Of a DNA stretch of 7,504 nucleotides, positions 1-5,282 are shown piece after piece. Location of the stretch: contig CAAFFL010000195.1 of the NCBI GenBank assembly GCA_900762125.1, positions 1 through 7,504 on the forward strand. Direction: 5' to 3'. How positions within the stretch are numbered: position 1 is the first letter of the stretch; every line of letters starts with the position of its first letter. Below the pieces are notes generated by a model. It had not been told where the DNA came from. It was given only the letters and a program-made list of their open reading frames with translations, and did no database searches. This DNA comes from an uncultured Prevotella sp. Lineage in GTDB: Bacteria > Bacteroidota > Bacteroidia > Bacteroidales > Bacteroidaceae. A program made the position numbers and the translations under genes.

Positions 1-11
1 GGGTGAGGGAT

Positions 12-34
12 AAGATACGATGGGTATCTTTTAT
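12..34. terminator. Small AT-rich hairpin downstream of the glycosyltransferase operon, possible weak terminator
   Basis: AAGATAC (12-18) and GTATCTT (24-30) form a perfect 7-bp stem around a 5-base loop. On the plus strand the stem runs into four T residues (29-32). On the minus strand, the direction of the glycosyltransferase operon, the stem is followed by only a short AT run. It lies about 70 bases beyond the GT2 stop codon, so it could end that operon, or end an unseen plus-strand gene to the left of the window. The stem is weak and the U-tract poor. Nothing else recognisable is seen in 1-102. Confidence 0.3.
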
Positions 35-102
35 AAAAGATTAACATTTGAATGAAAGCCGTGCCGTCGTTTTGCTTGACAGACGGTCGCGACTCCCTGA
101 TG

Positions 103-876
103 TTATTTCTTGATGACCGACCGAAGCACAAACCACAGGTGCATCGCGACGGTGACGATGAGGCCGTAGTGTGTCCGCATGACGTGGAAGCGTTCCTGCA
201 GGGAGGCACGGTGGTTCTTGATGGACATGCCGCCGTCGAGGTAGTTGACCACCACCTCATGGACATTCTTCAGTGCGAGGTGCTTGCGGGCGGCATCCTT
301 CATCACGCGGATGCACCAGTCGACATCGGCGGAGTAGCGATAGTCGAGGTTGTAGGGGTTGGCCTTGGCCAGGTCGGTGCAGGCATAGAACGCCTGATGG
401 CAGACGACCATGCCGTGGCGGAAAGAGCGCCATGTCAGCCGTGATGGTGGTTGCAGGCGGCGGTGGCGCAGAAAGTGGCCGTTGTCGTCGACGATGTCGG
501 TGTCGCCATAAAGCACACCAGGCAGCGCCTCGCCGTCGCCCACGCTGGCGGCGATGTGCTCCAGGGTCTCTGCCGAGGGGAAGACGTCGCCGGCATTGAG
601 GAAGAGGATGTAGTCGCCCGTGGCGCGGTGGATGCCTTTGTTCATCGCGTCGTAGAGGCCGCCGTCCTTCTCCGAGACGATGATGACGGTGTGGCCCGTC
701 TCGTCCTCCTCGGAGCGGCGCTTGTAGTCCTCGGCCAAGGCGACGGTGCGGTCCTTCGACAAGCCGTCAAGGATGAGGTGCTCCACATCCGGATGGGTCT
801 GCTCGCGCACGCTGTCGAGGGTTCGTTGTATCTCGTGTTCTGCGTTGAATGTGCAGGTAACTATACTAAAAGTCAT
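103..876 (-). CDS. Glycosyltransferase family 2 (GT-A fold), surface polysaccharide type
   Basis: A 257-residue GT-A glycosyltransferase that probably moves a sugar from a nucleotide-sugar donor onto a lipid-linked or surface glycan at the inner face of the cytoplasmic membrane. The N-terminus (residues 1-45) has the family 2 pattern FSIVTCTFNAEHEIQRTLDS, followed by an LDGLSKDRT segment. SEKDGGLYDAMNKGI (68-82) and LFLNAGD (91-97, in the place of the metal-binding DxD) are typical of the WcaE-like branch. YSADVDW (181-187) fits the acceptor/catalytic region. The C-terminus (238-251) is hydrophobic and may touch the membrane. ATG at 876 is 5 bases after the stop of the upstream GT4 gene, with no clear ribosome-binding site, so the two are probably co-transcribed and translationally coupled. 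The sugar and linkage cannot be read from sequence. Confidence 0.9.
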   Translation of the reverse strand: MTFSIVTCTFNAEHEIQRTLDSVREQTHPDVEHLILDGLSKDRTVALAEDYKRRSEEDETGHTVIIVSEKDGGLYDAMNKGIHRATGDYILFLNAGDVFPSAETLEHIAASVGDGEALPGVLYGDTDIVDDNGHFLRHRRLQPPSRLTWRSFRHGMVVCHQAFYACTDLAKANPYNLDYRYSADVDWCIRVMKDAARKHLALKNVHEVVVNYLDGGMSIKNHRASLQERFHVMRTHYGLIVTVAMHLWFVLRSVIKK

Positions 877-881
877 CGTTT

Positions 882-2159
882 TTACCCTATTCTGTAGTTT
901 TTGAACGCCATGGCCTGATTGTACACCTCTATATATTGCATCGCTACTGCGCGCTGGGAGTAGCTCGCCGTCACCTTCGCGACAGCCGCCTGGCTCAGCG
1001 CCTCATGGTCAGCCTCACGGAGCACCCAGTGAATACCCTCTGCTAGATCGGCCGTGTCCTTGAACCGAGCCACATAGCCGTTCTTCTCGTGGTCGATCAT
1101 CTCCGGGATGCCGCCAACCTTGAAGCCCACGCACGGCACGCCGCACGCCATCGCCTCCATGATGGTGTTTGGCAGGTTGTCGTCCAATGATGGCAGAACA
1201 TAGACATTAGCGGAGTTATACACATCGACTATCTTCCGGTCATCATTGATGTACCCCAACGAATATGAACGGAGGGGGAGCATCGGAGCGAGTTCCTCGG
1301 AATGGCCGCCCAAAATGGCGATACTAGTGTCGTCTTTCATCTCCGGGTGCTGTTCAAGGAGTTTTTCTAATCCTTTAATGAAATAGTTCATGCCCTTACG
1401 CTCCAATGTCACCCGCTGCGAGACGAAGAGGATAATGTTTCCCTCAGCAGGAAGGCCGGCATGCAGGCGTGCCTGCCGTTGGTCACCTTTCTTATATATA
1501 TGGGTGTCAATGGGGTTTGGGATAGTGAAGATGTTCATGCCTGTGAGCAGAGCGCTCTGCCGGGCTTGATCCCCTAGCCACTTGCTGCAAGTGACGAAGT
1601 GAATGCCACTGTGTTGGTAGAGCTTCCGCTTCCTGGCAAAAAGTTTGGTAGAGAGATCGTTAGTTGATCCTCCGCTGGGGAGGTATTTGCAGTCTCTGCA
1701 TCCCGTCTTAAACGTGTTGCAACCAAGGGCTGTATGACAGATGCCGGTTGCTGGCCAAATGTCGTGCATGGTCCAGACGATGGGCTTGCCACTCTTGAGA
1801 ATCTTCTGGATGCCCGAGAGCGAGAGCATGCCTTGGTTGATCCACGCCAGATGGATGATGTCCGCCTCCTTGAACTCCGGCAGACGGGTGATGTCCGTGC
1901 CGATGTTGGCAATGTCAAGGTCGAAGAGGTGCTCGCGCTGGAAGTGCAGACGCCAGAAGATGCACCACCGCTCCCACAGGAAATGCCACCGCTGCCGCAT
2001 GGGGTGGTCCAGTCCCACGACGGTGATCTCGTCGGTCACCTTGTCGCGGACGAGCATCTTTGCCTTCACGCCGTTGTTGTTCAGCGCGTCCATCAAACGG
2101 TTCGACGCCACTGCGGCGCCACCATCCTTCTCGCTGGTGTTTACGATCAATACACGCAT
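882..2159 (-). CDS. Glycosyltransferase family 4 (GT-B fold)
   Basis: A 425-residue retaining GT-B glycosyltransferase, first gene of a two-gene operon and probably part of surface glycan assembly. The N-terminal domain opens with MRVLIVNTSEKDGGAAVAS. WTMHDIWPATGICH (129-142) starts a Cys cluster (C141, C147, C154, C157) common in Bacteroidetes GT4 enzymes. The donor-binding domain has VSQRVTLERKG (247-256) and LPSLDDNLPNTIMEAMACG (322-340). In it D327-x7-E335 takes the place of the usual EX7E. GGIPEMIDH follows at 349-357. An in-frame GTG at 2207 would add 16 residues, but a consensus promoter (-7 box 2183-2190) lies inside that extension and its transcript would start near 2178. ATG at 2159 also begins exactly at the conserved MRVLIVN strand, so I chose it. 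Donor and acceptor are unknown. Confidence 0.9.
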   Translation of the reverse strand: MRVLIVNTSEKDGGAAVASNRLMDALNNNGVKAKMLVRDKVTDEITVVGLDHPMRQRWHFLWERWCIFWRLHFQREHLFDLDIANIGTDITRLPEFKEADIIHLAWINQGMLSLSGIQKILKSGKPIVWTMHDIWPATGICHTALGCNTFKTGCRDCKYLPSGGSTNDLSTKLFARKRKLYQHSGIHFVTCSKWLGDQARQSALLTGMNIFTIPNPIDTHIYKKGDQRQARLHAGLPAEGNIILFVSQRVTLERKGMNYFIKGLEKLLEQHPEMKDDTSIAILGGHSEELAPMLPLRSYSLGYINDDRKIVDVYNSANVYVLPSLDDNLPNTIMEAMACGVPCVGFKVGGIPEMIDHEKNGYVARFKDTADLAEGIHWVLREADHEALSQAAVAKVTASYSQRAVAMQYIEVYNQAMAFKNYRIG

Positions 2160-2182
2160 GTCTTCAGGTTTTGTTCTACTGG

Positions 2183-2213
2183 CAAAGGTAACAGAAAAGT
2201 CAGACACGGCAAA
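2183..2213 (-). promoter_or_regulatory. Promoter of the glycosyltransferase operon (Bacteroidetes -33/-7 type)
   Basis: Read on the minus strand, TTTG at 2213-2210 is followed by 19 bases and then TACCTTTG at 2190-2183. This matches the TTG / TAnnTTTG promoter of the Bacteroidetes primary sigma factor. The expected start of transcription near 2178 leaves a leader of about 18 bases before the GT4 ATG at 2159. The promoter lies downstream of the alternative GTG start at 2207 and so decides the start codon. Confidence 0.65.
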
Positions 2214-2261
2214 GGAAATCGCCTCCTTTTGACGAAAAACATGATGTGTGCGGCCACAACG

Positions 2262-2277
2262 CTTGATTTAAATCAAG
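2262..2277. promoter_or_regulatory. Perfect 16-bp palindrome matching the FNR/CRP-family operator consensus
   Basis: CTTGATTTAAATCAAG is a perfect inverted repeat. Its core (2263-2276) fits the FNR consensus TTGAT-N4-ATCAA at every defined position. It sits between two divergent promoters. Its centre is about 80 bases upstream of the predicted start of the plus-strand RNA (near 2350) and about 91 bases upstream of the predicted start of the glycosyltransferase operon (near 2178). Both distances are compatible with upstream activation by a Crp/Fnr-family dimer. Which regulator binds, if any, is not visible. The match to the E. coli consensus does not prove the same specificity in Bacteroidetes. 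Confidence 0.5.
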
Positions 2278-2314
2278 TAAATAGGCTTTTTTACACTAAA
2301 AGACTGCAAAAGTG

Positions 2315-2345
2315 TTGCAGGCATCCGATTTTCGTCGTATCTTTG
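2315..2345 (+). promoter_or_regulatory. Plus-strand promoter of a candidate non-coding RNA (Bacteroidetes -33/-7 type)
   Basis: TTG at 2315-2317, a 20-base spacer, then TATCTTTG at 2338-2345 match the Bacteroidetes -33 TTG / -7 TAnnTTTG consensus at full strength. Transcription should begin near 2350. No credible protein gene follows on this strand before 4576. The next signal is the intrinsic terminator at 2507-2547, so the promoter appears to serve a short untranslated RNA. Confidence 0.65.
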
Positions 2346-2361
2346 CAATGTCAAAAGGTTA

Positions 2362-2437
2362 ATAGATTGTTTAGGTTAGTAGTAATAGATTTAGGTTTTT
2401 AGTTATTAGGTTTAAGGTAGATTTGATAGATTGTTTA
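2362..2437 (+). repeat. Two copies of ATAGATTGTTTA plus three TTAGGTT motifs in a C-free stretch
   Basis: ATAGATTGTTTA occurs exactly at 2362-2373 and 2426-2437, 64 bases apart. TTAGGTT occurs at 2371-2377, 2391-2397 and 2407-2413 between them. TTTTTAGTTA at 2396-2405 recurs at 2487-2496, beyond the second hairpin. All lie within the candidate small RNA and, apart from that last copy, in its unstructured C-free arm. They could be repeated base-pairing seeds or simply low-complexity sequence. Confidence 0.6.
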
Positions 2438-2506
2438 ACGGATTTCGGTGGAAATCGCGAGATTTTCATTCAAACAATGAAAAGGATTTTTAGTTAAACA
2501 TAGGCT

Positions 2507-2547
2507 ATACGCTGGTGCTCGTTGATGAGTATTAGCGTATTTTTTTT
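2507..2547 (+). terminator. Strong intrinsic terminator, plus strand
   Basis: 2507-2520 (ATACGCTGGTGCTC) pairs with 2527-2540 (GAGTATTAGCGTAT) as a continuous 14-bp RNA stem around a 6-base loop (2521-2526), followed by seven more T residues (2541-2547). Three of the 14 pairs are G-U wobbles that exist only in plus-strand RNA and become A-C mismatches in the opposite transcript. The minus-strand reading also lacks a T run. The element therefore terminates plus-strand transcription, not the menB-menE operon. No plus-strand gene lies upstream except the candidate RNA. Confidence 0.8.
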
Positions 2548-2574
2548 GTCTCTGCCTCACCTCATCCCTTTATC

Positions 2575-3540
2575 TTATAGCGTTTCTGCCAGTAATTCTG
2601 CCTCATGGCGGGCGGGCTTTCCCGTTTCTGTCATGGGCAAGGAACTCACGTGCTTGTACGTGCGAGGTCGCCAATAGTGTGGCAGGATGCTTTCGCAGGT
2701 CTGCTGCACCTTCCCGAGGTCAGCATCTTCCGTGAGCAGCACCACGGCTTCGCCCAGGCGCGGATCGTTACGCTTGGTGATGAGGAACGGTGCCTTCAGG
2801 TGCGGCTTCAGCAGCCGTTCCACCTCTTCTATCTGTATCTTGATGCCTCCGGAGTCGATGACGTTATCGATGCGGCCGAGGATGCGAAACTGCCCTTGGC
2901 GGATCTCCGCGCGGTCGTGGGTTTCGAGCGGGCCGTCATAGACGAGTGGTGCGTCGATGACGAGGCAGCCGTCTCTGTTGAGGCTCACCGTCACCGAAGG
3001 GAATGGCGTGTACCAGAGGCTCGCCTCCGGGCCGTTGAGACGGCGGAGGGCGATGTGCGAGAGTGTCTCCGTCATGCCGTATGTGCTCCACACACGGTGG
3101 GGAAAGTCCTTCAGCGCCTGCTGCAGGCTATCGTCGATGGCGCCACCGCCGATGATCAGGTCACCAATGGCCATCAGACGCTGACGTTCGTCTTCAACCT
3201 GCAGAGAGTTATAGACCTGCAATGGCACCATGGCGGCGAAGCGGAGAGGACCCTTCACCTCTGCCAGTGGATGCCCACTGGGCTTCACGCTGATGAGGCG
3301 CAGGTGACGCTCGATGGCTCGGACGACGACCATCTTCCCGGCGATGTAGTCCAGCGGCATGCAGAGCAGGGCGGTGTCACCGGGCTTGAGGTCCAGGAAG
3401 TCGCAGGTGATGCGCGCGGAGTTCAGCATGCGCTGCTTCTCCACCTGCATGGGCTTCGGCCTACCCGTCGAGCCAGAGGTGTGGACGAGGACGGTGTCGC
3501 CGGGGGCGTGCCACTCGGAAAGGAAGTCTTGAAGGGTCAT
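2575..3540 (-). CDS. menE: o-Succinylbenzoate-CoA ligase (MenE), short Bacteroidetes form
   Basis: An adenylate-forming enzyme of 321 residues that activates o-succinylbenzoate with ATP and loads it onto CoA in menaquinone synthesis. The product is the substrate of MenB, encoded immediately upstream. Core motifs appear in order: P-loop HTSGSTGRPKP (20-30), A5 STYGMTE (152-158), A7 GRID (222-225) with SGGIKI (230-235) just after the hinge, and A10 MTETGK ending at the likely catalytic Lys308. The protein begins almost at the P-loop and lacks much of the N-terminal subdomain of the roughly 450-500-residue E. coli or Bacillus enzymes. Reduced MenE proteins are usual in Bacteroidales. ATG at 3540 follows the menB stop by 17 bases. 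Other acyl-CoA ligases share these motifs; the menB neighbour is what secures the name. Confidence 0.92.
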   Translation of the reverse strand: MTLQDFLSEWHAPGDTVLVHTSGSTGRPKPMQVEKQRMLNSARITCDFLDLKPGDTALLCMPLDYIAGKMVVVRAIERHLRLISVKPSGHPLAEVKGPLRFAAMVPLQVYNSLQVEDERQRLMAIGDLIIGGGAIDDSLQQALKDFPHRVWSTYGMTETLSHIALRRLNGPEASLWYTPFPSVTVSLNRDGCLVIDAPLVYDGPLETHDRAEIRQGQFRILGRIDNVIDSGGIKIQIEEVERLLKPHLKAPFLITKRNDPRLGEAVVLLTEDADLGKVQQTCESILPHYWRPRTYKHVSSLPMTETGKPARHEAELLAETL

Positions 3541-3557
3541 GGGCGGAAAGAAAGTCC

Positions 3558-4385
3558 TTATGGAAACTGCGGGTATTTGTCGAAGTCAGGCTTGCGCTTC
3601 TCGAGGAAGGCCCGGCCGCCCTCCTGCGCCTCGTCGAGGGTATAGTAGAGCATCGTCGCGTCTCCGGCAAGCTCCTGGATGCCGGCCTGGCCGTCCAGCT
3701 CGGCATTGAAGCCGGCCTTCATCATGCGCAGGGCCAGCGGCGAGCGCTCCATCATCGTCTCGGCCCACGCTACGGTCTCGTCCTCGAGCTGGTCGAAGGG
3801 CACCACCTTGTTGACTAGTCCCATGCGCTCGGCCTCCTCGGCGCTATACTGTCGGCACATGTACCATATTTCGCGGGCTTTCTTCTGTCCGACGATGCGT
3901 GCAAGGTACGAGGCGCCCAAACCGGCGTCGAACGAGCCGACCTTCGGCCCCGTCTGCCCGAAGATAGCATTCTCCGAGGCGATGGTGAGGTCGCAGACCA
4001 CATGCAGCACGTGTCCGCCGCCGATAGCATAGCCGTTGACCATGGCGATGACGGGCTTCGGCAAGCGACGGATCTGCATCTGCACGTCGAGGACGTTCAG
4101 TCGTGGCACACCGTCGCCGCCGACATATCCGCCACGGCCCTTGACGTGCATGTCACCGCCGGAGCAGAACGCCTTGTCGCCAGCGCCCGTGAGGATGACG
4201 ACGCGGATGTCCAGACACTCGCGGCAATAGTGGAACGCGTCGCTCATCTCTTTCACCGTCAGCGGTGTGAAAGCGTTGCGATAGCGTGGCCGGTTGATGG
4301 TGATCTTGGCAATGTGGTTGTACTCTTCGAAGAGGATCTCCTTGAAGTCGAAGCCTTCGATGGTTTTCCATTCTCGTTTTTCCAT
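3558..4385 (-). CDS. menB: 1,4-Dihydroxy-2-naphthoyl-CoA synthase (MenB)
   Basis: A 275-residue crotonase-fold enzyme that cyclises o-succinylbenzoyl-CoA to 1,4-dihydroxy-2-naphthoyl-CoA, the ring-closing step of menaquinone synthesis. Visible signatures: CSGGD (74-78) and IGGGH (121-125) of the CoA oxyanion hole, GGYVGGDGVPRLNVLD (85-100), and FGQTGPKVGSFDAG (142-155), which holds the catalytic Ser151 and Asp153. Gln144, Gly146 and Trp174 correspond to the bicarbonate-site residues of E. coli MenB, so this is the bicarbonate-dependent type I form. FDAGLG replaces the more common FDGGWG or FDGGYG. The C-terminus KRKPDFDKYPQFP is typical. An in-frame ATG at 4409 would add 8 residues but overlaps a TACCTTTG -7 box (4407-4414), so ATG at 4385, giving MEKREWK, is preferred. 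First gene of menB-menE. Confidence 0.96.
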   Translation of the reverse strand: MEKREWKTIEGFDFKEILFEEYNHIAKITINRPRYRNAFTPLTVKEMSDAFHYCRECLDIRVVILTGAGDKAFCSGGDMHVKGRGGYVGGDGVPRLNVLDVQMQIRRLPKPVIAMVNGYAIGGGHVLHVVCDLTIASENAIFGQTGPKVGSFDAGLGASYLARIVGQKKAREIWYMCRQYSAEEAERMGLVNKVVPFDQLEDETVAWAETMMERSPLALRMMKAGFNAELDGQAGIQELAGDATMLYYTLDEAQEGGRAFLEKRKPDFDKYPQFP

Positions 4386-4406
4386 ACTGTTGGTTGTTAG
4401 TTGTTG

Positions 4407-4414
4407 CAAAGGTA
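4407..4414 (-). promoter_or_regulatory. Probable -7 box of the menB-menE promoter
   Basis: Read on the minus strand this is TACCTTTG, a full match to TAnnTTTG and the same eight bases as the -7 box of the glycosyltransferase operon. It predicts a start near 4402 and a leader of about 17 bases before ATG 4385. No TTG lies 19-21 bases upstream; the nearest TTTG (4430-4427) is only 12 bases away. The promoter is therefore incomplete and may need an activator. Confidence 0.5.
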
Positions 4415-4475
4415 CGCATTTTCCATCAAAGCGAGGAATCGGATGGGGGAAATTAGCGAAGGGAGCCCCTGTGCT

Positions 4476-4512
4476 CGTTACAATTTCGTTACATGTCGAA
4501 AAACCCGTTACA
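4476..4512. promoter_or_regulatory. Three CGTTACA direct repeats, two in 11-bp phase: likely OmpR/PhoB-family operator
   Basis: CGTTACA occurs exactly at 4476-4482, 4487-4493 and 4506-4512. The first two start 11 bp apart, the spacing at which PhoB/OmpR-family regulators bind head-to-tail on direct repeats. The third starts 19 bp further on and ends 5 bases before the -33 TTG of the response-regulator promoter. The array lies between the menB and regulator genes, about 60-100 bases from the menB -7 box. Autoregulation is the simplest reading; control of menB-menE is also possible. Confidence 0.5.
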
Positions 4513-4517
4513 TTTTC

Positions 4518-4548
4518 TTGTTTGCTTGCGACGAAATCATTACTTTTG
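4518..4548 (+). promoter_or_regulatory. Promoter of the two-component operon (Bacteroidetes -33/-7 type)
   Basis: TTG at 4518-4520, 20 spacer bases, then TACTTTTG at 4541-4548 match the TTG / TAnnTTTG consensus. Transcription should start near 4553, leaving about 23 bases before the regulator ATG at 4576. The CGTTACA array lies immediately upstream. Confidence 0.65.
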
Positions 4549-4575
4549 CAGTGTAAACAAAGAAACTACGCCGCA

Positions 4576-5262
4576 ATGGAAAAAGACAAGATTCTCGTCG
4601 TTGACGATGAACAGGACCTCTGTGAAATCCTGCAGTTTAATCTGGAGAATGAAGGTTTCACTGTCGACACGGCCAACAGTGCTGAGGAGGCTCTTACCAT
4701 GGACCTCAAGCAATACGACCTGTTGCTCCTCGATGTGATGATGGGCGAGATCAGTGGCTTCGCCATGGCCCGCCGCATGAAGCAGGACCCGGAGTTGAAG
4801 GACATCCCCATCATCTTCCTTACCGCTCGTGACACGGAGAATGACACGCTGACGGGTCTGGGCCTCGGCGCCGACGACTATATCGCCAAGCCGTTCTCCA
4901 TCCGAGAGGTGATGATGCGCGTGAAGGCCGTGCTGCGCCGCACGAAGCTCGGCAAGGACGAGGCGAAGGGCACGGAGCTGCGCTACAAGACGCTGGTGGT
5001 GAATCTTGACAGCAAGACGGTCACCATCGACGACGAGGATGTGCAGCTGACGAAGACGGAGTTTGAGCTCCTCCACATCCTGCTCTCCGACCGCGGACAT
5101 GTCTTCAGTCGGCAGGACCTTATTAATAAGGTGTGGCCGCGTGATGTTCTGGTCCTCGACCGTACGGTGGACGTGAACATCACTCGCCTGCGGAAGAAGA
5201 TCGGTCCGTATGCCTCCTGCATCGTCACGCGCCTGGGCTACGGCTACTATTTTGAAGAGTGA
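4576..5262 (+). CDS. Response regulator, OmpR/PhoB family
   Basis: A 228-residue cytoplasmic transcription regulator. The receiver domain (4-122) has the acidic pair Asp10/Asp11, phospho-acceptor Asp53 in LLLLDVMMG, Thr83 in FLTARD and Lys105 in DYIAKPF, so it should be phosphorylated normally. The C-terminal winged helix (about 134-227) has TKTEFELLHILL (159-170), the recognition region DRTVDVNITRLRKKIG (195-210) and the wing end TRLGYGYYFEE. The frame is open upstream to 4294, but that part lies antisense to menB and upstream of the promoter. ATG at 4576, giving MEKDKILVVDD, fits both family and promoter. No Shine-Dalgarno is visible, as is usual in this phylum. The kinase gene follows after 20 bases. 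Its closest general type is PhoB/PhoP; RprY of Bacteroides and Porphyromonas looks different. Targets are unknown. Confidence 0.95.
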   Translation: MEKDKILVVDDEQDLCEILQFNLENEGFTVDTANSAEEALTMDLKQYDLLLLDVMMGEISGFAMARRMKQDPELKDIPIIFLTARDTENDTLTGLGLGADDYIAKPFSIREVMMRVKAVLRRTKLGKDEAKGTELRYKTLVVNLDSKTVTIDDEDVQLTKTEFELLHILLSDRGHVFSRQDLINKVWPRDVLVLDRTVDVNITRLRKKIGPYASCIVTRLGYGYYFEE

Positions 5263-5282
5263 TTTAAAAAAGTACAAGCCAA

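Larger units (their letters stand above)
2350..2547 (+). ncRNA. Candidate free-standing small RNA, about 198 nt, unknown family
   Basis: Bounded by a consensus promoter (2315-2345) and a strong intrinsic terminator (2507-2547), with stops in every frame. The 5' part (2353-2438) has no C at all, so it cannot form G-C pairs within itself and should stay mostly single-stranded. It carries TTAGGTT three times (2371, 2391, 2407) and the 12-mer ATAGATTGTTTA twice (2362-2373, 2426-2437). The 3' part is structured: GATTTC-GGTG-GAAATC (2441-2456), TTTTCATT-CAAAC-AATGAAAA (2463-2483), then the terminator stem. ATTGTTT in either 12-mer copy could instead pair with AAACAAT (2472-2478) and open the second hairpin. 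The start near 2350 is estimated from the promoter. This layout (open 5' arm, folded 3' end, U-tail) suits a trans-acting regulatory RNA. A 6S-type RNA is less likely because the two ends do not pair. I do not recognise a named family. Confidence 0.6.

Noticed and set aside
64..86. CCGTC / GACGG inverted repeat downstream of GT2
   Set aside because: Only 5 bp with a 13-base loop and no T run; expected by chance in this composition.
52..897. Plus-strand open frames opposite the GT2 gene (52-444 and 451-897)
   Set aside because: Both are antisense shadows of the GT2 reading frame with biased composition and no motifs.
1734..2402. Plus-strand open frame of 222 codons running into the intergenic region
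   Set aside because: It is antisense to the GT4 gene, then runs across both promoters and the palindrome; the tail has no coding character.
2477..2497. Very short frame MKRIFS inside the candidate RNA
   Set aside because: Six codons with the start buried in a hairpin arm; no sign of a leader-peptide arrangement and no downstream gene on that strand.
2507..2547. Use of the 2507-2547 hairpin as terminator of menB-menE
   Set aside because: On the minus strand three wobble pairs become mismatches and no T run follows the stem, so it would end that transcript poorly.
2525..2677. Short plus-strand frame of 50 codons with a hydrophobic, signal-like N-terminus (MSISVFFLSL)
   Set aside because: Its ATG lies inside the terminator hairpin loop and the frame crosses the T run and then menE in antisense, so it would not be transcribed from the upstream promoter.
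2605..3645. Plus-strand open frame of 346 codons opposite menE
   Set aside because: It is antisense to a well-supported gene with all adenylation motifs. Its translation is rich in His, Val, Asp and Arg without any recognisable domain, as expected for a shadow of GC-rich coding DNA.
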